Origin: Solirubrobacteraceae bacterium
GTDB lineage: Bacteria; Actinomycetota; Thermoleophilia; Solirubrobacterales; Solirubrobacteraceae
Direction: 5' to 3'
DNA length: 64,000 nucleotides
Assembly: GCA_017882455.1 (NCBI GenBank)
Contig: JADGPL010000003.1
Location: 124,001 to 188,000 of the forward strand
Shown: piece by piece, positions 42,321 through 50,318 of the stretch
How positions within the stretch are numbered: the first letter of the stretch is position 1
Layout of the letters: each line of letters opens with the position of its first letter
The notes under the pieces: generated by a model
Database searches by the model: none
Told to the model about the DNA's origin: nothing
The model's input: only the letters and a program-made list of their open reading frames with translations
Translations under genes and position numbers: made by a program

Positions 42321-43960
42321 CCCAGATGTCCCAGGCCGAATAGGTCCTCGATCGTGCGCAGCAGCGAGAAGTGGTTGAACGGTTCCTGGTTGGTTTCCCC
42401 GCCCTTGACGTAGGGCGAGAGCAGCAGCGCCCCCACCGAGCCGCCCCCTCGGGGAGAGAGACCGCTCGGCGCCGACGCCGCGACATTCGGAAACGCGGGC
42501 TGACCGCAACACGCGCTCGAGTCGGCGAATTCACCGCTCGAGGGCGCCTCGTCGACACTGATCACGAGCAGCCCGCTTTCCTTGTAGGCAGGCGATGCGA
42601 GGATCTCCGGGACGACCTGCCTCAGGAACATGTCGGCCTGCGCCGGCCCGGCCGGCGCGCCGGCGGTGCACGGAGTGGGATTGGCGTCGCGGCAGCGACT
42701 CGGCACTATGTAGGAGAAGCTCGGCGTTCGCTTCGCGTTGGCCAGATCGCCACTCAGCTGCCCGAGCCCGACGTCGTCGGCGGCGCACGCCGGCGAGCCG
42801 ACCAGCGATTGGAAGTACACGAACGGATTGCGGAAGGTCGCGTACGGCCCCGACCCGCTGCCCTGGGCGGCCGTCGGATCGGCCTGCCCGAGGGCGGGGT
42901 GCGCGCACGCTCCCGGCGTGCCGCCTTCGTCGGTCCCCTGCACGTATGCCCGCCAGCTGAGGTGCTTGGCCGCCAGCTGCCCGGGGAGCGTCTGCGTGGC
43001 CTGGGGATAGACGCAGCCGCTGCCCAGCACCTGTCCGTCGGCGCCCACGCTCGCGGGCGCGATCGCGGTGTAGTCGGGGCAGTTGGCCGCCGTTTCGGCT
43101 GTCGGCCCCTGGCCGCTCAGCAGCGCCACCTCGTTGGCCAGCTCCTCGTGGGCCACGGCGTCGTAGTGGACCAGCAGCTCCCCGTGGTGCTCCAGCGTTC
43201 CCGCCAGGTAGGGCGCGGCGGAGGAAGGTCCGAACACGGCCGCGTATGGCTGGTCGGAGAGCATGATCACGAACACGTGCTTGATCGGCGGAAGCTTCTT
43301 CGCCGGAGAGCCCGCTGCAGGCTTGGGCGCCGCGCCTTCCGAGGCTTCTGAGCTGCCTTTCGAGCTCGACGGCGCCGTCGTAGAGGTCGTGGGGCTCGCG
43401 GCCGCCGGGGCCGCGGCCGCCGGGGCCGCGGCCGGTGTCGGTTCGGATTCGGCCGGTGGCGGTTCGCTGCTCGCCGTCGATGATGGTTCGGCCGAGGCCG
43501 AGGCTGAGGTCGAGGTCGAGGTCGACAGGACCGCAGGTTCGGAGGAGGGCAGCACGACCTTCAGCGGCGAGCGCGCCGAGGCGAGCGATGCGCTCGGGCG
43601 CGTCGCTGCGACGTTCCCAAGGAGCACCCCGAACCCCAGGAACACGAGCACGAGCAGGGCCGAGATCCTCGGCGCGGGAAGCCGCAGGGCGCTCGCGCCC
43701 ATCCGCCCGCGCGCGGGCCCTACGGCCGCAGGAGCCGGCTGGGCGGCGCTCTCCACGGCGGCGCTCTCCACGGCGGCGCTCTCCACGGCGGCGCTCTCCA
43801 CGGCGGCGGGGCTCTGCGCCGTGGCGTCGGCTGGGCGCGCCCGGCCGACAACGCGGCTCAGGAGCTCCTCGAGCCGCGGACTGCGCGAGCCGATGCGCCG
43901 GCCGCACGAGAGGCAGTAGCGCTGGTGGACGGCGAGCGGCGATCCGCAGCTCTCGCACAT
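42257..43960 (-). CDS. Zinc-ribbon, membrane-anchored phosphoesterase-family protein
   Basis: 567 residues. N-terminal zinc ribbon (MCESCGSPLAVHQRYCLSCG, four Cys), AAVES tandem repeats, one membrane segment about residues 98-118, a long Ser/Ala/Pro linker, then from about 230 an AcpA/phospholipase-C-like phosphoesterase domain: IKHVFVIMLSDQPYAAVFG, VHYDAVAHEELANEVALLSG, LLVISVDEA and GALLLSPYVKGG. The nucleophile region reads MLSDQPY where relatives have MENHSY, so catalysis is uncertain. The domain should lie outside the membrane. Last of a three-gene zinc-ribbon operon. Confidence 0.8.
   Translation of the reverse strand: MCESCGSPLAVHQRYCLSCGRRIGSRSPRLEELLSRVVGRARPADATAQSPAAVESAAVESAAVESAAVESAAQPAPAAVGPARGRMGASALRLPAPRISALLVLVFLGFGVLLGNVAATRPSASLASARSPLKVVLPSSEPAVLSTSTSTSASASAEPSSTASSEPPPAESEPTPAAAPAAAAPAAASPTTSTTAPSSSKGSSEASEGAAPKPAAGSPAKKLPPIKHVFVIMLSDQPYAAVFGPSSAAPYLAGTLEHHGELLVHYDAVAHEELANEVALLSGQGPTAETAANCPDYTAIAPASVGADGQVLGSGCVYPQATQTLPGQLAAKHLSWRAYVQGTDEGGTPGACAHPALGQADPTAAQGSGSGPYATFRNPFVYFQSLVGSPACAADDVGLGQLSGDLANAKRTPSFSYIVPSRCRDANPTPCTAGAPAGPAQADMFLRQVVPEILASPAYKESGLLVISVDEAPSSGEFADSSACCGQPAFPNVAASAPSGLSPRGGGSVGALLLSPYVKGGETNQEPFNHFSLLRTIEDLFGLGHLGYAGLSAVKPFEPSMFTAGKS
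43742..43801. repeat. 15-bp tandem repeat, four copies, coding
   Basis: Unit GGCGGCGCTCTCCAC repeats exactly four times inside the phosphoesterase gene and encodes AAVES repeats between the zinc ribbon and the membrane segment. Prone to copy-number change. Confidence 0.9.
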
Positions 43961-43993
43961 CTGGGGGCCCTCGGCGCCGATCGGCGGTGCCTC

Positions 43994-44530
43994 CTACTCG
44001 TCCGTGCTGGCAGCCGGCTCCGGTGCCGGAGCTGCCGGGTGCGGGATCAACGCGTCCATCACCGCGGTGGCGGCGTCGTATTCGACGGCCGTGCTCGGCA
44101 GCCGCTGCATCAGCGTCGCCCCGCACTGCCAGCAGTAGAGCGCGCCGCGGCTGTGCGGTGCGGCGCAGCTCGGACAGCTCCCGGCCACGCCGTCCTGCTC
44201 CATGCGCAACAGGCGCTCCACCTCCGCGAGCTCCGCGTCGCGCTCCTGCAGCAAGGCGGCGCGTCGCACGAGCACGTCCAGGCGGAAGTGATCGCGAATC
44301 GCCATCTCGTAGGCGAGCCCGCCCAGATCCCAATGCAGCTCGGTCACCTCTTCGGCGAGGGCGTCCCGCCGGCGACGCAGGTCGCCCGTCTCGGGCGGCG
44401 ACGGCGGCGCGGGCGCCGAGCCGGACGCGGGAACGCCGAGAGGCGCACCCGCCGTCTGGCTCGGGGGGCTGAGCGGCGCCGCCGCGGTCTGCTCGTCGTC
44501 CACGTCGAGGGGCTTGCGCAGGATGCCCAT
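43994..44530 (-). CDS. Zinc-ribbon coiled-coil protein
   Basis: 178 residues. Pro/Ala-rich N-terminus, a charged helical region likely to form a coiled coil (about 50-110, DLRRRRDALAEEVTELHWDL then VRRAALLQERDAELAEVERL), then a four-Cys zinc ribbon (GSCPSCAAPHSRGALYCWQC). No membrane segment. Middle gene of the operon: 4 bases after the SPOR-like gene and 33 before the phosphoesterase gene. Function unknown; probably an adaptor. Confidence 0.65.
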   Translation of the reverse strand: MGILRKPLDVDDEQTAAAPLSPPSQTAGAPLGVPASGSAPAPPSPPETGDLRRRRDALAEEVTELHWDLGGLAYEMAIRDHFRLDVLVRRAALLQERDAELAEVERLLRMEQDGVAGSCPSCAAPHSRGALYCWQCGATLMQRLPSTAVEYDAATAVMDALIPHPAAPAPEPAASTDE

Positions 44531-44534
44531 GGCG

Positions 44535-45422
44535 CTATCCGGTTTCCACGACGTTGGGGAGTTCCTTGGATTTTTCCTCGTAGCTCTTGCCTTTGACAGA
44601 TTTCAATTTGTTGAGCACCGTGGGCGGAGCCGGATGACTCTCACTCGAGCCGGGGCTGGAGGCCGCGCCCGAGCTTTCCCCGGCTGAGCTCGAGCTCGCG
44701 TTTGAGACCTTGACCACCTTCGCGCCCGGGAAGCTCTTGCGCAGGGCCGGCAGCGCCTTCTCGGCTTCGGCGCGCTTGTGATAGACGCCGGAGTAGACCA
44801 CGTAGCTGCCGGCGCTGAGGCTGGAGAAGTCTTCTGACTTCAGCGCGCCGACGCCCTTGGCGCCCTTGGCGCTCGCGGCCGACTTGGCCGCCTGCACCGC
44901 GCTCACGCTCGTGCCCGACTGCGCCAGCGTCTGCAGCTGGACGGTGTAGCCGCTGGTTCCAGACGGCCAGTCGTCGGTGAAGGAAGCTTCGCCCGCGCCC
45001 GCGCCCGCGCCCGTGCCCGCGGTGGCGGCCCCCGCGCCGCCCGCCGGCGTGGAGGCCACGCTGATGACCTGCGGCGCCGCTGAGCTCTGCTTGGAGGCGC
45101 TCGCGCGCCCGATCAGCACGCCGACGCCCATCGCCAGCAGCAGCACGCCGACGCCCGCGAGCAGCGTCAGTGTGCCGTTGTTGCCCTGTCCTGCGTCACG
45201 CGGCGGCGGCATGCCCGGCGTCGATGGGGGCATCGGGGGAGTTGCCTGCGGTCCGCCACGCTGGGGCGGACCGTCGAGCAGGACGCTGCTGATCGGAACG
45301 CTTCGCTCGCCGCACTCCAGGCAGTAGCGCTGCTCTGGAGCCAGCGGGGCAGCGCATCGCGCGCACTGCGGCGTCGTGCCCGCATGGGGCGACGATGAGC
45401 TTGCGATCGATTCGGTGGGCAA
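44535..45422 (-). CDS. Zinc-ribbon, membrane-anchored SPOR-like protein
   Basis: About 295 residues from TTG 45422, preceded by GAAGG at 8 bases; TTG 45467 would add 15 residues without a ribosome site. Zinc ribbon (PQCARCAAPLAPEQRYCLEC), Pro-rich linker, one membrane segment (TLTLLAGVGVLLLAMGVGVL), then a SPOR-like domain: GYTVQLQTLAQSG ... SYVVYSGVYHKRAEAEKALP and AKVVKVS. SPOR domains bind denuded peptidoglycan at division sites. C-terminal tail Ser-rich and Lys-rich. First gene of the operon. Confidence 0.75.
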   Translation of the reverse strand: MPTESIASSSSPHAGTTPQCARCAAPLAPEQRYCLECGERSVPISSVLLDGPPQRGGPQATPPMPPSTPGMPPPRDAGQGNNGTLTLLAGVGVLLLAMGVGVLIGRASASKQSSAAPQVISVASTPAGGAGAATAGTGAGAGAGEASFTDDWPSGTSGYTVQLQTLAQSGTSVSAVQAAKSAASAKGAKGVGALKSEDFSSLSAGSYVVYSGVYHKRAEAEKALPALRKSFPGAKVVKVSNASSSSAGESSGAASSPGSSESHPAPPTVLNKLKSVKGKSYEEKSKELPNVVETG

Positions 45423-45585
45423 GTTGACTACCTTCGGGTCTGCGGAGTCGGCGACAGGATGTGTCAAACCGGGTGCTCGATGGGGAAGCTCTGCGAGCTT
45501 CTCCCGCTATGGTCGAGCCCCTCGCGCGCGCAGGCGTGACGATCTTGTGAAAGGCGCGTGTATCGGCCCGAGCGCGCCTCTCGCC

Positions 45586-45765
45586 CTAGGCGGACTGCCA
45601 GCTGTGCGAGTCGGTGCGCCACGCGTGAGCGTCTGCGCGGCCCCACCCGTTCTGGGCGGACGCACAGCCCATCTGTTGGAGGTCGCCCGCGCGCGCTGCC
45701 ATGCAGGCGCCCGTCACCAGCGAGAGGACGGCTATCCAGGCACCGGCGATGAGCAGGAGGATCAT
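45586..45765 (-). CDS. 59-residue membrane protein
   Basis: Short frame from ATG 45765, with GGAG six bases upstream, to TAG. One N-terminal membrane segment (MILLLIAGAWIAVLSLVTGA) followed by CMAARAGDLQQM and a Trp/His-rich tail ending HSWQSA. The membrane start, ribosome site and upstream AT-rich promoter-like stretch support it over the competing 227-residue plus-strand frame, which has an Arg-rich composition unlike real proteins. Lies alone in a 630-base gap. Function unknown. Confidence 0.5.
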   Translation of the reverse strand: MILLLIAGAWIAVLSLVTGACMAARAGDLQQMGCASAQNGWGRADAHAWRTDSHSWQSA

Positions 45766-45800
45766 GGGGAGCTCCGGGGGTTCGATGGCCAGTTCCTCAC

Positions 45801-45830
45801 TGGTTATATCAGATTTATAGGTATCAAGCC
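45801..45830. promoter_or_regulatory. AT-rich promoter-like island
   Basis: The most AT-rich 30 bases of the window's right half. On the minus strand it offers TATAAC (45808-45803) about 38 bases before the small membrane protein's ATG, with TTGATA 13 bases upstream, closer than the ideal 17. On the plus strand TTTATA (45814-45819) could serve the secreted protein at 46056. The rest of 45830-46055 holds no recognisable feature. Confidence 0.35.
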
Positions 45831-46055
45831 TGCCGCCGGCTCGGGTCGGCCCGGTGGCCCGCGGTTGCCCGGCTTGAAGTCAACCCCCCTGCGGTACGAT
45901 CTCGAGCCGAATGCCGCGGAGGCGCCTCGTGCCGCATCGAATCGACACCAAGCGTGTTATCAGGCACGAGACCGCCGCCAGGCGTGGTCTTACGTGCCGT
46001 GGATCGACGACAAATCGAGGAGCCGGGAGACGATGAGAACAGTAGGCACCCAGAT

Positions 46056-47129
46056 ATGAGGAGCTCCAGGAGCCACGGCTCGAGGGTCCTGCTGGCACTG
46101 GCCGTCGCGAGCCTGGCCCCTCTGCTCGCATCCGCCTCGCCGGCGCTCTCGAAGGCCACCAAGACACCCACACCGAAAAAGCCCCACGCGGTGACCGGAG
46201 CGATCAGGGACTTTCACGGGTTCGCGGGAACCCTCAGCGCGACCGTCAACCCGGATGGCCTGGAAACGGTCTACTACTTCGAGTACGGACCCACGACCTC
46301 ATACGGGTCGAAGACGCTCCCCGTATCGATCGGCAGCGGCTACACGCCCGTCAAGGTGAGCCAGCCGATCAACGGCCTGCTCGTGGGCTTTCACTACCGG
46401 GTGATCGCCGTCAACAAGGACGGCGAATCGATCGGCAAGGACGAGGCGATCGCGGAAGCCAAGAAGCGGCTCAGGTTCGCCTTCGCCAAGTCGAAGTCAC
46501 GCGAACACCTCACCGGCTACCGCGGCTCCTACGTCCTCAGCGGCACGCTGACGGGACTCGGCAGCGCCAACCACGCGATCGAGCTGCAGGCAAAGGCCTA
46601 CCCCTTCAACGCCGGCTTTGTGACCGTTGGCCCGACTACGGCCACGACGACCACCGGCAGCTTCGCCTTTCAGATCTCCCAGATGACGCAGAGCACCGAG
46701 TTCCGCGTGGTGGCGCTCGGCGCGCGCCAGCTCAACAGCCCGACGGTGACGGTCCACGTCGCCGTGAACGTGACGATCCACGTGCGCTCCGTTTCGCAGG
46801 CGGGTCTCGCGCGCGTGTACGGGACCGTCTCACCCGCCGTCGCCGGCGGGGTGGTGATCGAGCTGCTGCGACCGGCCAAGGAAACCGGCAAGCGCGAAGC
46901 CACCGGTCCGAAGGCCGTGCCGGTGGGCGCCACCAAGCTCAAGCGCGCCACCGTCTCGCTGTCGCGTTTCAGCGCCGTGGTCGGGGTTCCCATCACCGGC
47001 TATTACCGCGTGTACGTCAGGCTCGCGAAGGGCGGCCCGCTGGTGTCCGGCTACAGCCGCGACATCCTGATCCGCACACACAAGCCCGTCAAGAAGAAGA
47101 GCAAGGGCAAGGGCAAGAAAAAAGGCTGA
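46056..47129 (+). CDS. Secreted protein with fibronectin-III-like domain
   Basis: 357 residues from ATG 46056. Signal peptide 1-31 (SRVLLALAVASLAPLLASAS). The first domain has LSATVNPDGLETVYYFEYGP then TTSYGSKTLPVSIGSGYTP, a repeat type frequent in secreted proteins of Thermoleophilia and similar to fibronectin type III. Two further beta-rich domains follow (about 135-235 and 235-340). The last 18 residues are a Lys/Gly-rich tail (KKKSKGKGKKKG), perhaps binding anionic wall polymers. Function unknown; extracellular adhesion or structure is plausible. Confidence 0.7.
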   Translation: MRSSRSHGSRVLLALAVASLAPLLASASPALSKATKTPTPKKPHAVTGAIRDFHGFAGTLSATVNPDGLETVYYFEYGPTTSYGSKTLPVSIGSGYTPVKVSQPINGLLVGFHYRVIAVNKDGESIGKDEAIAEAKKRLRFAFAKSKSREHLTGYRGSYVLSGTLTGLGSANHAIELQAKAYPFNAGFVTVGPTTATTTTGSFAFQISQMTQSTEFRVVALGARQLNSPTVTVHVAVNVTIHVRSVSQAGLARVYGTVSPAVAGGVVIELLRPAKETGKREATGPKAVPVGATKLKRATVSLSRFSAVVGVPITGYYRVYVRLAKGGPLVSGYSRDILIRTHKPVKKKSKGKGKKKG

Positions 47130-47132
47130 TCC

Positions 47133-49154
47133 TCAGATCGAGGTCAGCCCGCGCGCGGCGAGCAGCTCCATGACCCGATCGACCTCCTGCTCGATCGTTT
47201 CCTGATCGGAGCCGAGCACCAGGTCGGGATCGGCGGGCGCCTCATATGGAGCTCCCACGCCGGTGAGACCCGCGAGCTCACCGGCGCGCGCACGGGCGTA
47301 GAGCCCCTTGGGGTCGCGCTGCTCGCACAGCTCCAGCGGAGCGTTGACGTAGATCTCGATGAAGTCGAGGTCGTCGGCGGCATGGAGGGCCGCGGCGGTC
47401 TCGCGATCGGCGGCGTAGGGACTGACGAGGCTGACCAGCGCGATCGTCCCGGACTCCGCGAGCAGCCTTGCCACGTGGGCGGTGCGCCGCACGTTCTCCC
47501 TGCGCGCCCCTTCGTCGAATCCGAGGTCCCCGTTGAGGCCGTGGCGCAGATTGTCGCCGTCGAGCAGGAACGCCGCCTGACCCGCCTGCACCAGACGCTC
47601 CTCCACGCCCGCGGCGACCGTCGACTTGCCCGCGCCCGGCAGGCCCGTGAACCACAGCGTGGCGCCCCCGTGCCCCAGCGACCGCCAGCGCCGCTCGCGG
47701 GTCATGCGCGTGCCCTGCCAGCGCACGTTCGGAGATCGCTCGCTCTTGGTCTGCGGCCCGTGCGCGCCCTCGACCTCGGTGTCGAGGATCACCCCGGCCC
47801 CGACCGTTTCGTTGCTCGCCACGTCGATCACGATCAGGCTGCCCGTGACGTGGTTGCGCCTGTAGGAGTCGAACACCAGCGGCGAGCTGAGCTCCAGCTG
47901 CACGCGCGCGAGATCGTTGAGCTCCAAGGTCGTGGCGCTCTCGTCTCGGTGCAGGGTCTCCACGTCGATCCGGTAGCGCACGTCCACGGCTCCGACCATC
48001 GCCGTGCGCGTGGTGTGCTTGACCATGTAGCGCCTGCGCGGGCTCAGGGGCTGCTCGGACATCCAGCAGAGCAGGCACTCGAAGCGTCCGGAGACCGTCG
48101 GCTGGTTCTGCGTGCGCACGATCGTGCTGCCACGGCCGACGTCGATGTCGTCGCTGAGCCTCAGCGCGACCGACATCGGCGGGAAGGCCTCGGCCACGGG
48201 CCCCTCGAAGGTGTCGATGCTCGCCACCGTCGTGTGCTGCCCTCCGGGGAGCACCACCACCTCGTCTCCCTGGCGGATGATCCCGCCGGCGAGCTGGCCG
48301 GCGTATGCGCGGTAGTCGCTCACGCTCGTGGCCGGCGGACGAATCACCCACTGCACCGGGAAGCGAACGTCGATCAGGTTGCGGTCCGAGGCGATGTGGA
48401 CGTGCTCGAGGTGGTAGAGCAGCGGCGGGCCCTGGTACCACGGCATCGACTCCGAGCGATCGACCACGTTGTCGCCGAGCAGGGCCGAGATCGGGATGAA
48501 CGTCACATCGGGCAGCTCCAGGCGCGCCGCGAAGGTGTCGAATTCGGCCACGATCCGGTCGAACACCGCCTCGTCGTAGTCGACCAGGTCCATCTTGTTG
48601 ACGCACACCACCACGTGCGGGATCCCCAGGAGCGAGCTGATGAAGGCGTGGCGCTTGGACTGGGCGACCACGCCCTTGCGCGCGTCTATGAGCACGATCG
48701 CCAGGTCGGCGGTGGAGGCGCCGGTGACCATGTTGCGCGTGTACTGCTCGTGCCCGGGCGTGTCGGCGATGATGAAGCGGCGCTGGGCGGTGGCGAAGTA
48801 GCGGTAGGCGACGTCGATCGTGATCCCCTGCTCGCGCTCGGCGCGCAGGCCGTCGGTGAGCAGGGACAGATCGAGGAAGTCGTGGCCCATCCGCTGGCTT
48901 GTCTGCTCGACGTGCGCAAGCTGGTCGGCGAGCACCTGTTTTGAGTCGTAGAGCAGCCTGCCGATCAGCGTGCTCTTGCCGTCATCGACCGAGCCGGCGG
49001 TGGCGAAGCGCAACAGGTCCGCGGGACGCTCGGTGAGCCGCTTGAAGGCCTCCTGAGCGCTCTCGCCGGCGAACGCCAGCGCGCCCTCCCCCTTCACCAC
49101 GGATTTGCCGTTGCCGTTGCTCGCGACGTCGGATCGATTGGTGGGGACGGACAT
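47133..49154 (-). CDS. cysNC: Bifunctional sulfate adenylyltransferase subunit 1/APS kinase (CysN-CysC)
   Basis: 673 residues from ATG 49154, which overlaps the cysD stop (TGATG). CysN part: GTPase motifs GSVDDGKST at 54-62, DTPGHEQY and NKMDLVD drive APS formation from sulfate and ATP. CysC part from about 480: P-loop GLPGAGKST at 504-512, LLDGDNLRHGLNGDLGF, SLVSPYAADRE and RDPKGLYARARAGELAGLTG, which phosphorylates APS to PAPS. The fusion channels sulfate to PAPS, the donor for sulfotransferases. No PAPS or APS reductase is in the window, favouring sulfation over assimilation. Confidence 0.95.
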   Translation of the reverse strand: MSVPTNRSDVASNGNGKSVVKGEGALAFAGESAQEAFKRLTERPADLLRFATAGSVDDGKSTLIGRLLYDSKQVLADQLAHVEQTSQRMGHDFLDLSLLTDGLRAEREQGITIDVAYRYFATAQRRFIIADTPGHEQYTRNMVTGASTADLAIVLIDARKGVVAQSKRHAFISSLLGIPHVVVCVNKMDLVDYDEAVFDRIVAEFDTFAARLELPDVTFIPISALLGDNVVDRSESMPWYQGPPLLYHLEHVHIASDRNLIDVRFPVQWVIRPPATSVSDYRAYAGQLAGGIIRQGDEVVVLPGGQHTTVASIDTFEGPVAEAFPPMSVALRLSDDIDVGRGSTIVRTQNQPTVSGRFECLLCWMSEQPLSPRRRYMVKHTTRTAMVGAVDVRYRIDVETLHRDESATTLELNDLARVQLELSSPLVFDSYRRNHVTGSLIVIDVASNETVGAGVILDTEVEGAHGPQTKSERSPNVRWQGTRMTRERRWRSLGHGGATLWFTGLPGAGKSTVAAGVEERLVQAGQAAFLLDGDNLRHGLNGDLGFDEGARRENVRRTAHVARLLAESGTIALVSLVSPYAADRETAAALHAADDLDFIEIYVNAPLELCEQRDPKGLYARARAGELAGLTGVGAPYEAPADPDLVLGSDQETIEQEVDRVMELLAARGLTSI

Positions 49155-50065
49155 CAGAAGTAGCCCTGCCGCTTGCGATCCTCCATCGCCGCCTCGGTCA
49201 CGCGGTCGTCGGCGCGCGTCTGACCGCGCTCGGTGAGCTCGGTGGCCGCGATCTCGGCCACGACCGCCTCGAGCGTGCCCGCATCGGACTCGACGGCTCC
49301 CGTACAGCTCATGTCGCCGACCGTTCGGTAGCGTACGCTGGCCATGAAGGGCCGCTCCCCTTCCATCAGTTCTACGAATGGACTGACAGCGTAGAGCATC
49401 CCATCGCGGGCGAAGACCTCTCGCTCGTGGGCAAAGTAGATGGCGGGCACCTCCAGCCCCTCCTCGTAGATGTACTGCCACACGTCCAGCTCGGTCCAGT
49501 TGGAGATCGGGAACACGCGCGCGTGCTCGCCCTTGCGGATGCGCCCGTTGAACAGGCTCCACAGCTCCGGACGCTGGCGCTGCGGTTCCCACTGGCCGAA
49601 CTCATCGCGGAAGGAGAGGATCCGCTCCTTGGCCCGCGCCCGCTCCTCGTCGCGGCGGGCCCCGCCGAAGGCCGCGTCGAAGCCGTGCTCTGCGATCGCG
49701 TCCAGCAGCGTGACCGTCTGCAGCGAGTTGCGTGAGGCGCGCGGGCCCGTCTCCTCGACGACCCGGCCTTCGCGGATCGAGTCCTCGACGGAGGCCACGA
49801 TCAGGCGCTCGCCGAGCTCTGCGACGCGACGGTCCCGGTACTCGATCGCCTCGGGGAAGTTGTGGCCCGTGTCCACGTGCATCAGCGGGAACGGGAACGG
49901 GGCCGGCCGGAAGGCCTTCTCGGCCAGGCGCAGCAGCACGATCGAGTCCTTGCCGCCGCTGAACAGCAGCACCGGGCGCTCGAATTCGGCGACGACCTCA
50001 CGCATCACGTGGACGGCCTCGGACTCGAGCTCGCGCAGGTGCGTTAGGTGGTAGGCGGGTGGCAT
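49154..50065 (-). CDS. cysD: Sulfate adenylyltransferase subunit 2 (CysD)
   Basis: 303 residues from ATG 50065, aligned with the normal CysD start (YHLTHLRELESEAVHVMREV); an upstream GTG 50119 would add 18 residues. PP-loop VLLFSGGKDSIVLLRL, MHVDTGHNFPEAIEYRD, FGGARRDEERARAKER and FPISNWTELDVWQYI are family hallmarks. Forms the ATP sulfurylase with CysN. Promoter predicted at 50128-50156. Confidence 0.95.
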   Translation of the reverse strand: MPPAYHLTHLRELESEAVHVMREVVAEFERPVLLFSGGKDSIVLLRLAEKAFRPAPFPFPLMHVDTGHNFPEAIEYRDRRVAELGERLIVASVEDSIREGRVVEETGPRASRNSLQTVTLLDAIAEHGFDAAFGGARRDEERARAKERILSFRDEFGQWEPQRQRPELWSLFNGRIRKGEHARVFPISNWTELDVWQYIYEEGLEVPAIYFAHEREVFARDGMLYAVSPFVELMEGERPFMASVRYRTVGDMSCTGAVESDAGTLEAVVAEIAATELTERGQTRADDRVTEAAMEDRKRQGYF

Positions 50066-50127
50066 CCGTGCTGTGGCCTGAGCCAGGCGGCTGGAGCGAT
50101 CTGGTGCCGAAGCAGGCACTGGACGTT

Positions 50128-50156
50128 AGGTTGTCAGCCGCTCCGGGGGTTGTCAA
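50128..50156 (-). promoter_or_regulatory. cysD promoter with overlapping direct repeats
   Basis: Minus strand: TTGACA (50156-50151), 17 bases, CAACCT (50133-50128). Plus-strand 8-mer GGTTGTCA occurs at 50129-50136 and 50148-50155, 19 bases apart on one helix face, covering both promoter boxes, so a regulator could act here. Confidence 0.5.
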
Positions 50157-50318
50157 GATTGTGAACTCGCCCGCTTGGGCTTCCTGGGCGGCGACTGCTA
50201 CGTTTTCGACCCCGCCAGCGGGCGGACCTCCGGTCAAAGGCAGCGCAGGAGCTTGTCCAACAGCGTCAGCACACCTTGGCAGGAGCCAGCCCCGCCGGGC
50301 GGGGGCAGGCACGCCCGG

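Noticed and set aside
43498-43535. Hexamer array near GAGGTC repeats as a satellite
   Set aside because: Coding: it writes a Ser/Thr-rich linker in the phosphoesterase-family protein.
45376-46059. 227-residue plus-strand frame over the long gap
   Set aside because: Arg/Gly-rich with no motif and starts inside the SPOR-like gene; the minus-strand 59-residue membrane protein is the better candidate.
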